Shown here: piece after piece, positions 27,599 to 36,657 of the stretch | Numbering within the stretch: position 1 is the first letter of the stretch | How the letters are laid out: the number at the start of each line of letters is the position of its first letter | From: Microbacterium sp. C5A9 | GTDB lineage: Bacteria; Actinomycetota; Actinomycetes; Actinomycetales; Microbacteriaceae | DNA: 64,000 nucleotides | Assembly: GCF_022627955.1 (NCBI RefSeq) | Contig: NZ_JABXGD010000005.1 | Location: 248,001 to 312,000 of the forward strand | Reading direction: 5' to 3' | Position numbers and translations under genes: made by a program | Notes under the pieces: model-generated | What the model was told of the DNA's origin: nothing | What the model saw: the letters and a program-made list of their open reading frames with translations, nothing else | The model's database searches: none

Positions 27599-29142
27599 TG
27601 AGCAGCTCGAATCGGGCGACGGAGCCCGTGTCCGGTGTCACGACCGGCATCTCCCAGAAGGGACTGAGCGCAGGGGCCGTCGGCGTTCTCGGGGCCGTCG
27701 TCATCGGGGTCTCGACCATCGCCCCGGCGTACACGCTCACCGCGTCGCTCGGACCGACCGTGGCCGAGGTCGGCACGCAGGTCCCCGCGATCATGCTCGT
27801 CGGCTTCATCCCGATGCTGCTGACCGCGTTCGGCTATCGCGAGCTCAACCGCATGATGCCCGACTCCGGCACCTCGTTCACCTGGGGAGTGCGGGCCTTC
27901 GGCCCGTGGATCGGCTGGATGACGGGATGGGGCCTCATCGCGGCCACCGTCATCGTCCTGTCGAACCTCGCGGGCATCGCCGTCGAGTTCCTGTTCCTCC
28001 TGATCGCGCAGCTGACCGGCAATGCCGCCATCGCGGATCTGGCATTCAACCCGATCATCAACGTGGTCGTCTGTCTGCTCTTCATGCTGGGGGCGACGCT
28101 GGTGTCGTACCGCGACATGCAGACCACGCAGAAGTTCCAGTACATCCTCGTCGGCTTCCAGGTGCTCGTGCTCGTCGTGTTCGCGACGGTCGCGATCGTC
28201 AAGGCCGTCTCGGGTGACGCGCCCGAGCCCACGGCGTTCTCCTGGTCGTGGTTCAACCCGTTCGAGGTGCCCACCTTCAGCGCCTTCGCCGCCGGGCTCT
28301 CGCTCTCGATCTTCATCTTCTGGGGCTGGGACGTCGTCCTGACCATGAACGAGGAGACGAAGGATCCGGCGAAGACCCCGGGGCGAGCCGCGATGGTCAC
28401 CGTCGTGGTCGTCGTCGCCCTGTACCTGCTGCTCGCGATCGGACTCATCATGTTCGCCGGCGTCGGCTCGGGAGAGTACGGCCTCGCGAACGAGGACATC
28501 TCGGCCAACGTGTTCTTCGCCCTGTCCGACCCGGTTCTTGGCCCCCTCGCCTTCCTCGTCTCGCTGGCCGTGCTGTCGAGCTCCGCGGCATCGCTGCAGT
28601 CGACGGCCGTCGGTCCCGCCCGCACCCTGCTGGCCATGGGCCACTACGGCGCGCTGCCCAAGAAGTTCGCCCGGGTCAGCCCGCGCTTCTTCACCCCCGG
28701 CTACGCGACGATCGTGTCGGCCGTGGTCGCATCCGTGTTCTACGCCGTGATGCGACTGGTGAGCGAGAACGTCCTGACCGACACGATCCTGTCGCTCGGC
28801 ATGATGATCTGCTTCTATTACGGACTCACCGCGTTCGCGTGCGTGTGGTACTTCCGCAAGCAGTGGTTCGACTCGGCGCGGAGCTTCTTCTTCACGTTCC
28901 TGTTCCCCCTGGTCGGCGGTGCCATCCTCGCGGTCCTGTTCGTCACGACCCTGATCGACTCGATGGACCCCGCCTACGGCAGCGGATCGAGCATCGGCGG
29001 CGTCGGACTCGTCTTCGTGCTCGGCGTCGGCATCATCGGCGTCGGCATCGTCGTGATGATCTGGCAGGCGGTCAAGCGCCCCGCGTTCTTCCGCGGCGAG
29101 ACGCTCGGCGTCGACGCCCCGCCGAGCGCCCGCCGTCGCTGA
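27598..29142 (+). CDS. APC-family amino acid/polyamine permease
   Basis: 514 aa integral membrane protein with about 12 transmembrane helices. The first helix carries GVLGAVVIGVSTIAPAYTL, with the unwound glycine-rich region typical of APC transporters, and a WGWDVVLTMNEETKDP segment marks helix 6 and the following loop. It is likely a proton-coupled importer for putrescine or GABA, given the catabolic neighbours. Starts by TGATG coupling with the Usp gene; 51 nt before gabD. Confidence 0.9.
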   Translation: MSSSNRATEPVSGVTTGISQKGLSAGAVGVLGAVVIGVSTIAPAYTLTASLGPTVAEVGTQVPAIMLVGFIPMLLTAFGYRELNRMMPDSGTSFTWGVRAFGPWIGWMTGWGLIAATVIVLSNLAGIAVEFLFLLIAQLTGNAAIADLAFNPIINVVVCLLFMLGATLVSYRDMQTTQKFQYILVGFQVLVLVVFATVAIVKAVSGDAPEPTAFSWSWFNPFEVPTFSAFAAGLSLSIFIFWGWDVVLTMNEETKDPAKTPGRAAMVTVVVVVALYLLLAIGLIMFAGVGSGEYGLANEDISANVFFALSDPVLGPLAFLVSLAVLSSSAASLQSTAVGPARTLLAMGHYGALPKKFARVSPRFFTPGYATIVSAVVASVFYAVMRLVSENVLTDTILSLGMMICFYYGLTAFACVWYFRKQWFDSARSFFFTFLFPLVGGAILAVLFVTTLIDSMDPAYGSGSSIGGVGLVFVLGVGIIGVGIVVMIWQAVKRPAFFRGETLGVDAPPSARRR

Positions 29143-29193
29143 CGGACCGAAGCCTCCCGAACCCGGCCGTACATCCTCACAGAAAGAGAACCC

Positions 29194-30660
29194 ATGAGCA
29201 CTCAGACAGAGCAGGCGCTGCTCGACAGCATCCCCACCGGACTCTTCATCGGCGGCGAGTGGATCGACGGTGAGACCGGCGGCACCTTCGACGTGCAGGA
29301 CCCGGCCACCGGTGCGGTCATCCGCACGATCGCCGACGCGACCCCGGCCGACGGCATCCGCGCTCTGGATGCGGCCGTGGCGGCGCAGGATGCGTGGGCG
29401 GCCACCGCCCCGCGCACCCGCAGCGAGATCCTGCGCCGCGCGTTCGACCTCGTGCAGGAGCACAAGGAGGACCTCGCGCTGCTGATGACGCTCGAGATGG
29501 GCAAGCCCCTGGCCGAGGCGCGCGGCGAGGTCGCCTACGGAGGCGAGTTCCTGCGCTGGTTCAGCGAGGAGGCGGTGCGCATCAGCGGCCGCTACGGCAT
29601 CAACCCCGAGGGCACCGGCCACATGGTGGTCTCGCAGCGCCCCGTCGGCCCGTCGTTCTTCGTGACGCCGTGGAACTTCCCGTTCGCGATGGCGACCCGC
29701 AAGATCGCTCCCGCGCTCGCCGCCGGATGCACCGTGGTCATCAAGCCCCCGGCGCTCACGCCGCTGACGACGATCTTCTTCACGTCGCTGCTCGAGAAGG
29801 CCGGCCTTCCCGCCGGCGTCGTCAACGTCGTGCAGACCTCGAAGTCGTCGGCACTGTCCGCTCCGATCATCGCCGACCCGCGCCTGCGCAAGCTGTCGTT
29901 CACGGGGTCGACCGAGGTCGGCCGCAAGCTCATCGCCCAGGCGGCCGAGGGCGTGCTGCGCGTCTCGATGGAACTCGGCGGCAACGCCCCGTTCGTCGTG
30001 TTCGACGATGCCGACCTCGACAAGGCCGTGGACGGCGCGCTCGCGGCGAAGTTCCGCAACATCGGACAGGCCTGCACGGCGGCGAACCGCTTCATCGTGC
30101 ACAAGGACGTCGCCGGCGAGTTCGCCAAGCGCGTCACCGAGAGGGTGAACGCCATGAAGATCGGCCGCGGCACGGAAGAGGGCGTGGCCATCGGTCCGCT
30201 CATCGACGAGGATGCCGTCGCCAAGGCGGGCGAGCTGGTCGATGACGCCGTCGAGCGCGGCGCGACGCTGCTCGCGGGCGGCAAGGCGCTCGAGGGCACC
30301 GGCACGTTCTACGAGCCCACCGTGCTCACCGACGTCGTCGCCGGATCGGCGATCCTCCGCGAGGAGATCTTCGGACCGGTGCTGGCCATCGCGACGTTCG
30401 AGACCGAGGACGACGCCGTGCGCCTCGCGAACGACACCGAGTACGGGCTCGTCTCGTACGTGTTCACCGAGAACCTGCAGCGCGGACAGCGGATGATCGA
30501 CAAGCTCGAGACCGGCATGATGGGCCTCAACGTGGGCGTGGTGTCGAACGCCGCAGCACCGTTCGGCGGCGTCAAGCAGTCGGGCGTCGGACGCGAGGGC
30601 GGTGCCGAGGGCATCCACGAGTACCTGTCCACCAAGTACACGCTGATCCCGGTCTCCTGA
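29194..30660 (+). CDS. gabD: Succinate-semialdehyde dehydrogenase (GabD type)
   Basis: 488 aa aldehyde dehydrogenase, close to GabD length. Catalytic Glu260 (MELGGNAP) and Cys294 (GQACTAANRF) are present, plus the NAD(P) motif FTGSTEVG (236-243). It oxidises succinate semialdehyde to succinate, the last step of GABA catabolism. An AGAAAGAGA ribosome-binding site precedes the ATG. One of this and the next enzyme may instead oxidise 4-aminobutanal to GABA. Confidence 0.92.
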   Translation: MSTQTEQALLDSIPTGLFIGGEWIDGETGGTFDVQDPATGAVIRTIADATPADGIRALDAAVAAQDAWAATAPRTRSEILRRAFDLVQEHKEDLALLMTLEMGKPLAEARGEVAYGGEFLRWFSEEAVRISGRYGINPEGTGHMVVSQRPVGPSFFVTPWNFPFAMATRKIAPALAAGCTVVIKPPALTPLTTIFFTSLLEKAGLPAGVVNVVQTSKSSALSAPIIADPRLRKLSFTGSTEVGRKLIAQAAEGVLRVSMELGGNAPFVVFDDADLDKAVDGALAAKFRNIGQACTAANRFIVHKDVAGEFAKRVTERVNAMKIGRGTEEGVAIGPLIDEDAVAKAGELVDDAVERGATLLAGGKALEGTGTFYEPTVLTDVVAGSAILREEIFGPVLAIATFETEDDAVRLANDTEYGLVSYVFTENLQRGQRMIDKLETGMMGLNVGVVSNAAAPFGGVKQSGVGREGGAEGIHEYLSTKYTLIPVS

Positions 30661-30686
30661 CCGGTCGGCCCAGAGGAGGAGAGAAC

Positions 30687-32051
30687 ATGACCGATTACGC
30701 CGTCATCAACCCCGCCACCGGAGAGACCCTGGCGTCCTTCGACACCTTCACGGATGCGCAGATCGAGGAGGCGGTCGCGGCCGCCGACGAGGCGCACCGC
30801 GAGTGGTCCCGCTCGTCGACCGTCGCCGAGCGCGCCACGCTGCTGCGCCGCGCGGCCGAGCTGCACCGCGAGCGTCGCGAAGAGCTCGCCGACGTGTTCG
30901 TGCGCGAGATGGGCAAGCCCCGCGAGGCCGCCCTCGGGGAGGTCGACTTCGCGGCCGACATCGCCGAGTACTACGCCGACCAGGCCGAGGCGATCATGGC
31001 CGACCAGCCGATCGCGATCCTGGGCGACGGCTCGGCGATCATCCGCCGTTCCTCGCTCGGACCGCTCGTCGGCATCATGCCGTGGAACTTCCCGGCCTAC
31101 CAGATCGTCCGCTTCGCGGCGCCGAACCTGATCGTCGGCAACACGATCCTGCTCAAGCCGGCTCCGCAGTGCCCCGAGTCGTCGACCGCCATCGAGGCGA
31201 TCTACCACGACGCCGGCTTCCCGAAGGGCGCGTACCAGAACGTGCTCGCGACGAACGAGCAGATCGCCGACATGATCGCCGACCCGCGCGTGCAGGGCGT
31301 CTCGCTCACCGGATCCGAGCGTGCCGGTGCCGCCGTCGCCGAGATCGCCGGCCGCAACCTCAAGAAGGTCGCGCTCGAGCTCGGCGGATCCGACCCGTTC
31401 ATCGTGCTGTCGACCGACGACCTCGACGCGACCGTGCAGGCCGGCGTCGACGCGCGTCTCGACAACAACGGCCAGGCGTGCAACGGCGCCAAGCGGTTCA
31501 TCATCGTCGACGGTCTCTACGATGCGTTCGTCGAGAAGTTCACCGCGGCGATGGCCGCGGTGACGGCGACCGATCCGATGCTCGACGACACCGTGCTCGG
31601 CCCGGTCTCGTCCGAGACGGCGGCGGAGAACCTGCAGAAGCAGATCGACCAGGCCGTCGAGCAGGGCGCGACGCTGCTGACCGGAGGCACCCGCGACGGG
31701 GCGTTCTTCGCTCCGACCGTTCTCGCCGACGTGACGCCCGAGATGAACGTCTACCGCGAGGAGCTCTTCGGCCCCGCGGCGGTCGTCTACCGCGTCGCCG
31801 ACGAGGACGCCGCGGTCGCTCTCGCGAACGACACCACCTTCGGCCTCGGCTCGTACGTCTTCACGACGGATGCGGAGCAGGCCGAGCGCGTGGCCGACAA
31901 CATCGAGGCGGGCATGGTCTACGTCAACCTCGTGCTGGCCGACAGCCCGGAGCTCCCCTTCGGCGGCATCAAGCGCAGCGGCACCTCGCGCGAGCTGGGT
32001 CACCTCGCGGCCGACGAGTTCGTCAACAAGAAGCTCATCCGCATCGGCTGA
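30687..32051 (+). CDS. Second aldehyde dehydrogenase (Sad type)
   Basis: 454 aa, shorter than the previous enzyme and closer to E. coli Sad (NAD-dependent succinate-semialdehyde dehydrogenase). Catalytic Glu231 (ALELGGSDP) and Cys265 (GQACNGAKRF) are present. GAGGAGAG precedes the ATG and only 26 nt separate it from gabD, so they are cotranscribed. Its natural substrate could be succinate semialdehyde or 4-aminobutanal; the pathway needs one enzyme for each. Followed by a strong terminator. Confidence 0.9.
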   Translation: MTDYAVINPATGETLASFDTFTDAQIEEAVAAADEAHREWSRSSTVAERATLLRRAAELHRERREELADVFVREMGKPREAALGEVDFAADIAEYYADQAEAIMADQPIAILGDGSAIIRRSSLGPLVGIMPWNFPAYQIVRFAAPNLIVGNTILLKPAPQCPESSTAIEAIYHDAGFPKGAYQNVLATNEQIADMIADPRVQGVSLTGSERAGAAVAEIAGRNLKKVALELGGSDPFIVLSTDDLDATVQAGVDARLDNNGQACNGAKRFIIVDGLYDAFVEKFTAAMAAVTATDPMLDDTVLGPVSSETAAENLQKQIDQAVEQGATLLTGGTRDGAFFAPTVLADVTPEMNVYREELFGPAAVVYRVADEDAAVALANDTTFGLGSYVFTTDAEQAERVADNIEAGMVYVNLVLADSPELPFGGIKRSGTSRELGHLAADEFVNKKLIRIG

Positions 32052-32065
32052 GCGGCAGGCACGAC

Positions 32066-32097
32066 GAGGGGGCGGATGCATCGGCATCCGCCCCCTT
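32066..32097 (+). terminator. Rho-independent-like terminator of the putrescine/GABA operon
   Basis: AGGGGGCGGATGC (32067-32079) pairs perfectly with 32084-32096 around an ATCG loop, 15 nt beyond the stop codon. Confidence 0.8.
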
Positions 32098-32151
32098 CGT
32101 TCGTCGGCCGTGCGCCCGCGGTGAGTCGCGGCGCCTGCGGTCAGCCCGCGG

Positions 32152-32805
32152 TCAGCCCGCGGTCTGGTCGAGGTAGGCGAGCACGGCGAGCACCCGGCGG
32201 TTGACGCCCGACCCCGAGGCGACGCCGAGCTTCGTGAAGATCGTGTTGATGTGCTTCTCGACGCCGCTCTGGCTCACGAAGAGACGCTCGGCGATCGCCG
32301 CGTTGCTGTGGCCCTCGGCGATCAGCTCGAGCACGGCGCCTTCGCGCTCGCTCAGTTCGGCCATGCGCGGGTCGGGTCCCGACCGGTCGGCGATGAGACG
32401 GCGGATCACCTCGGGGTCGAACGCGACCCCGCCCTCGGCCACGCGCACGATCGCGTCGAGGAAGCCGGCGATGTCCGAGATGCGGTCCTTGAGCAGGTAG
32501 CCGACACCGCCGCGCCCGTCGAGCAGCTCACTCGCGTACCGGCGCTCGACGTGCTGCGAGAGCACCAGCACCGCGACATCGGGATGCAGATGTCTGATGC
32601 GCAGCGCCGCGCGGATGCCCTCGTCGACGAAGTCGGGCGGCATCCGCACGTCGACGATCACGAGGTCGGGTTCCTCGGCGGCCAGGGCCGTCAGGAGCGC
32701 GTCCGCGTCGGACACCGAGGCGCTCACCTCGTGCCCCTCGGCGACGAGCAGCTGCACGATGCCCTCTCGCAGCAGGGTGGAGTCCTCGGCGATCGCTATC
32801 CGCAC
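32152..32805 (-). CDS. NarL/LuxR-type response regulator
   Basis: 217 aa from the GTG at 32803-32805, overlapping the kinase stop by 10 nt. Receiver domain: acidic pocket near E7/D8, phospho-acceptor D52 in VIVDVRMP, Lys106 in YLLKD. The C-terminal LuxR HTH (about 150-210) starts LSEREGAVLELI and includes VSQSGVEKHINTIFTKLG. It is partnered by the adjacent kinase. The stop codon lies in an imperfect tandem of an 11-nt unit (about 32139-32162). Target genes are not evident, though the upstream operon member is a DedA protein. Confidence 0.93.
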   Translation of the reverse strand: MRIAIAEDSTLLREGIVQLLVAEGHEVSASVSDADALLTALAAEEPDLVIVDVRMPPDFVDEGIRAALRIRHLHPDVAVLVLSQHVERRYASELLDGRGGVGYLLKDRISDIAGFLDAIVRVAEGGVAFDPEVIRRLIADRSGPDPRMAELSEREGAVLELIAEGHSNAAIAERLFVSQSGVEKHINTIFTKLGVASGSGVNRRVLAVLAYLDQTAG

Positions 32806-33929
32806 GGGATCACCGCCTCGATCACGGTCGGGCCCCCCGCAGGACTGTGCACGTGCAGTCGTCCGTCGCGCGCGGCGACGCGAGACGCGATGCCCGAGAG
32901 TCCGGTGCCCGCGGCATCCGCGCCGCCGACTCCGTCGTCTTCGACCGTCATCGTGAGGCTGTCGGGCCCGGTGCGGACGCGGATGCTGATCGCACTGGCC
33001 CGCGCGTGCTTGATCGCGTTCGTGACGGCCTCGCTCGCCACGAAGTAGGCGGCCGTCTCCGCGGCGCGATCGGCCACCACCGGGCCCTCGACCTCGAGGG
33101 TCACCGGCATCGCCACGCGGTCGCGGAGGGCTTCGAGCGCGACGGCGAGACCGTCGCGCTGCAGCATCTCGGGGTACGTCCGCCAGGCGACGTCGCGCAG
33201 GTCGTCGAGGACGTGCTGCGTCTCGTCGCGCGCGCCGCTCAGCAGACGACGCGCCTCGTCGGGGGCGGCACGCTCGACACGGGCCAGCAGGATCGACAGC
33301 GCGACCACCCGCTGCTGCACGCCGTCGTGGATGTCGCGCTCGATGCGGCGCCGCTCGGCATCCACCGCGTCGACGACCTCGTCGAGGGTGGTGTGCAGCC
33401 GCACGACCTCCTGGGAGAGCTCGCCGGCGCCCGGCCGCTGGAACGACTGCCAGACCCGCCGCTCGAGCCAGGCGATGCCGCCGATGCCGGACAGCGCGAG
33501 GAACAGGAGCACGAGACCCGGGATCACGAAGAGCCCCACGGTGGTCCACGTGACGCGGCCGGGGCGTGCGCTGAAGAGGGCGACGGGGCCGCCGGTCGCC
33601 GCCGCGACGAGCATCTGGACGCCGACCACGATGCCGGCGCCGATCAGGATGAGGATGCACAGCACGACGAGCTGCAGCAGCGCCGACAGGGCGAGCAGCC
33701 CGCGGAGCCGCGGGGCGCGAGGGGGCGTGCGGCGGGGGATGCCGTCGATCCAGGTCAGGCGTGCGGCGACGGACCGCACCACCGCCGGCGCCGGCCGCCG
33801 CGGCGCGGTGACCACGGCGATCAGCGTGGGCACGAGCATCGCGATCCCTGCGGCCGTGCCACCCAGCATCCGCACCGCATCGCGCGTGATCGAGCGCGGA
33901 GCTGCCGCGGCGTCGGTGGGGGACCTCAT
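32796..33929 (-). CDS. Sensor histidine kinase (HisKA_3 type)
   Basis: 377 aa. Membrane segments at about 22-42, 77-108 and 130-155 are followed by the HisKA_3 phosphorylation helix RRRIERDIHDGVQQR with H201, then an HATPase domain with the N-box SEAVTNAIKHA and the G-box DDGVGGADAAGTGLSG. The extracytoplasmic loops are short, so it probably senses the membrane or an intramembrane signal. It begins in an ATGA overlap with the dedA stop and overlaps the regulator gene by 10 nt, so all three are coupled. Confidence 0.93.
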   Translation of the reverse strand: MRSPTDAAAAPRSITRDAVRMLGGTAAGIAMLVPTLIAVVTAPRRPAPAVVRSVAARLTWIDGIPRRTPPRAPRLRGLLALSALLQLVVLCILILIGAGIVVGVQMLVAAATGGPVALFSARPGRVTWTTVGLFVIPGLVLLFLALSGIGGIAWLERRVWQSFQRPGAGELSQEVVRLHTTLDEVVDAVDAERRRIERDIHDGVQQRVVALSILLARVERAAPDEARRLLSGARDETQHVLDDLRDVAWRTYPEMLQRDGLAVALEALRDRVAMPVTLEVEGPVVADRAAETAAYFVASEAVTNAIKHARASAISIRVRTGPDSLTMTVEDDGVGGADAAGTGLSGIASRVAARDGRLHVHSPAGGPTVIEAVIPCG

Positions 33930-34651
33930 CTCTCCATTGTGCCGCGCGGTGCCGCGATCTCCGCGCCGTGCGCCTCGCCCGATCCGGAGTCCTGCTCCGT
34001 AGGGGCATCGACGGCGTGGGCATCCGTTCCCTGCACCCGCTGCCGCACCCGCGCCACCACGAACAGCGACACGGCCACGATCACGGCGCCGATCACGAGC
34101 ACCTGCAGTCCGTCGGCGTACTGCTCGATCCGGTGCCACTGCTCGCCGAGCAGGAAGCCCGCCATGACGAACACCGTGTTCCAGATCGCACTGCCCGCGG
34201 CGGTGAGCAGGGTGAACTTCGCCAGCGGCATCCGCTGGACCCCGGCGGGGATCGAGATCAGACTCCGGAAGATCGGGATCATGCGGCCGAAGAACACGGC
34301 CTTCATGCCGTGCCGCGCGAACCACTCCTCGGTGCGGTCGACGTCGCTGACCTTCATCAGCGGCATCCGGTCGACGATGCGGCGCAGGCGCAGGGGGCCG
34401 AGCCACGCGCCGAGACCGTAGAGCGCGAGGGCACCGACGACCGAGCCGACGGTCGTCCACACGAGCACCTCCCACAGCACGATCGTGCCCTGGCTCGCCG
34501 TGAAGCCCGCGAGGGGGAGCACGACCTCGCTCGGGATCGGCGGGAACAGGTTCTCGATCGCGACGGCGACGCCCGCGCCGACGCTGCCGAGCGCCTCCAT
34601 CAGGCCGATGGCCCAGTCCGCGAACACGTTCAGGTTGTCAGAGGCCGCCAT
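33926..34651 (-). CDS. DedA-family membrane protein
   Basis: 241 aa from the ATG at 34649-34651, which lies 7 nt after a TAGCGT -10-like box. The N-terminal half has the DedA signature: ENLFPPIPSEVVLPLAGF, a later FGRMIPIFRSLISIPAG block with the conserved arginines, and four or more membrane segments. DedA proteins are membrane proteins implicated in phospholipid (undecaprenyl- or aminophospholipid) translocation and envelope homeostasis. The C-terminal 35 residues are acidic and cytoplasmic. Coupling to a kinase/regulator pair suggests envelope-stress control. Confidence 0.92.
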   Translation of the reverse strand: MAASDNLNVFADWAIGLMEALGSVGAGVAVAIENLFPPIPSEVVLPLAGFTASQGTIVLWEVLVWTTVGSVVGALALYGLGAWLGPLRLRRIVDRMPLMKVSDVDRTEEWFARHGMKAVFFGRMIPIFRSLISIPAGVQRMPLAKFTLLTAAGSAIWNTVFVMAGFLLGEQWHRIEQYADGLQVLVIGAVIVAVSLFVVARVRQRVQGTDAHAVDAPTEQDSGSGEAHGAEIAAPRGTMER

Positions 34652-34778
34652 GCTCCCGACGCTACGCAGACGCACGGATGCCGTCACTGCGGGTGCCCGT
34701 CGTCCCTGGTGCGGAAAACCGTAATACTGCCCTCGCGGTGTCGATCCCGACCCGGGAACCCGGGCGTAGGTTGGAGGC

Positions 34779-36503
34779 ATGGCAACCGTCGCAGCGAACA
34801 TCGTCAAGACCCTCCGCGCCAACGGGATCGACCGTGTCTACGGTCTTCCGGGTGATTCCCTCAACGGGTTCACCGACGCGCTCCGCAAGGACGGGAGCAT
34901 CCGCTGGGTGCATGTGCGGCATGAGGAATCCGCGGCCTTCGCGGCGGCAGCCGATGCGGCGCTGACCGGCGATCTCGCTGTCGTCGCCGGCTCCTGCGGC
35001 CCCGGCAACCTGCACCTCATCAACGGTCTGTACGACGCCAACCGCTCGCGCGTGCCCGTGCTCGCGATCGCCGCGCACATCCCGACGACCGAGATCGGCA
35101 CCGGGTACTTCCAGGAGACGCATCCGCAGGAGCTGTTCCGCGAGTGCAGCGTGTACGTCGAGTACGTCGCCGATCCGAAGCAGATGCCGCGTCTGCTCGA
35201 GATCGCGATGCGTGCGGCGATCGAGCAGCGCGGCGTCGCGGTGCTCGTGATCCCGGGCGATGTGGCCCTCGCGGAGATCGCCGACGACCGTGCCGTGGTC
35301 ATCGAGCGCGCCCGTCCGGTGGTGGTGCCGCGCGGCGACGAGCTCGAGCGCGCCGCGACCCTGCTGAACGCCTCGAAGAAGACCACGATCCTCGCGGGGG
35401 CGGGTGTCGAGGGCTCGCACGATGAGGTCCTCGCCCTGGCCGATCGGCTCGGAGCGCCGATCGTGCATGCGCTGCGCGGCAAGGAGTTCATCGAGTACGA
35501 CAACCCCTTCGACGTGGGGATGACGGGCCTCCTGGGCTTCGCCTCGGGCTACCGCGCGATGGAGGCCGCCGACACGCTGCTCGTGCTCGGCAGCGACTTC
35601 CCCTATGAGCAGTTCTATCCCGAGCACGCCACGACCATCCAGGTCGACATCCGCGGTTCGCAGCTGGGCAAGCGGCATCCGCTCGACCTCGGCCTCGTCG
35701 GCGATGTCGGCGCGACCGCCGCGGCTCTGCTGCCGCGCCTCGCCGAGAAGAGCGACCGCGACCACCTCGACGACTCGACCGCGCACTACCGCAAGACGCG
35801 CGCGAAGCTCGACGACCTCGCGACGCCGACCAAGGCGGGCCGCCCCATCCACCCGCAGTACCTCGCCCGGCTGCTGAACGAGCAGGCGGCGGATGACGCG
35901 ATCTTCACCGCCGATGTCGGCTCACCCACGGTGTGGGCCGCGCGCTACCTGTCGATGACCGAGAAGCGGCGTCTGATCGGGTCGTTCACGCACGGGTCGA
36001 TGGCAAACGCGCTGCTGCACGGCATCGGCGCGCAGGTCTCTCACCCCGATCGCCAGGTGGTGGCGCTCGCGGGCGACGGCGGGCTGGCGATGATGCTGGG
36101 CGAGCTGCTCACCCTCACGCAGAACAGGCTGCCCGTGAAGACGATCGTGGTGAACAACTCGTCGCTGAACTTCGTCGAGCTCGAGATGAAGGCCGCCGGC
36201 TTCGTGAACTACGGCACCGACCTGACGAACCCGAGCTTCGCCGCGATCGCCGAGGCCATGGGCATCTTCGCGCGGCGAGTCGAGAACAGCGAGGATCTGC
36301 CGGATGCCGTGCGCGAGGTGCTCGAGCACGACGGCCCCGCGCTGCTCGACGTCGTGACCGAGCGCCAGGAGCTGTCGATGCCGCCCGCGATCGAGGCCGC
36401 GCAGGTCAAGGGGTTCGCGCTCTACGCGATCCGCACGGTCATGTCGGGCAAGGGCGATGAGCTGCTCGACCTCGCACGCGCCAACTGGCGTCAGTTCCTC
36501 TGA
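34779..36503 (+). CDS. poxB: Pyruvate dehydrogenase (quinone), PoxB
   Basis: 574 aa thiamine-diphosphate enzyme, the size of E. coli PoxB. It decarboxylates pyruvate to acetate and CO2 with electrons passed to menaquinone via FAD at the membrane. The ThDP-activating glutamate is E50 (HEESAAFAA); the C-terminal ThDP/Mg2+ motif is GDGGLAMML with the distal NNSSLNF. A middle FAD-binding domain lies between (about 190-330). A TAGGTT -10-like box lies 6 nt before the ATG. It is alone on the strand, divergent from dedA. Confidence 0.95.
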   Translation: MATVAANIVKTLRANGIDRVYGLPGDSLNGFTDALRKDGSIRWVHVRHEESAAFAAAADAALTGDLAVVAGSCGPGNLHLINGLYDANRSRVPVLAIAAHIPTTEIGTGYFQETHPQELFRECSVYVEYVADPKQMPRLLEIAMRAAIEQRGVAVLVIPGDVALAEIADDRAVVIERARPVVVPRGDELERAATLLNASKKTTILAGAGVEGSHDEVLALADRLGAPIVHALRGKEFIEYDNPFDVGMTGLLGFASGYRAMEAADTLLVLGSDFPYEQFYPEHATTIQVDIRGSQLGKRHPLDLGLVGDVGATAAALLPRLAEKSDRDHLDDSTAHYRKTRAKLDDLATPTKAGRPIHPQYLARLLNEQAADDAIFTADVGSPTVWAARYLSMTEKRRLIGSFTHGSMANALLHGIGAQVSHPDRQVVALAGDGGLAMMLGELLTLTQNRLPVKTIVVNNSSLNFVELEMKAAGFVNYGTDLTNPSFAAIAEAMGIFARRVENSEDLPDAVREVLEHDGPALLDVVTERQELSMPPAIEAAQVKGFALYAIRTVMSGKGDELLDLARANWRQFL

Positions 36504-36657
36504 GGCGCTCGCCGCGGCACCCGCCCGGGAGGAGAACACCCGCTCGGGAGGAGGAATCCGTCCGATCTCTCCGCCCGACGCGGTGTTCTCCGCCCGACGC
36601 GGTGCGGCCCTTCCGATGCGGAGCGGCTGCGGCGGCGAACCGAGCGGCCCGAGTACG
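36504..36657. repeat. Intergenic inverted/direct repeat cluster between poxB and the TPR gene
   Basis: GGAGAACACC (36531-36540) is inverted as GGTGTTCTCC (36582-36591) and the unit CCGCCCGACGCGGTG occurs twice (from 36571 and 36590). An inner stem CGGGAGGA/TCTCCGCCCG is possible. It lies between converging genes, so it is probably a bidirectional terminator. Confidence 0.5.

Noticed and set aside
27157-30618. 1153-codon minus-strand open frame
   Set aside because: Antisense of the permease and aldehyde dehydrogenase genes; charged low-complexity composition typical of third-position GC bias.
32139-32162. Tandem 11-nt unit at the response-regulator stop as a recombination or attachment site
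   Set aside because: Only two copies, no integrase or flanking repeat; likely simple replication slippage.
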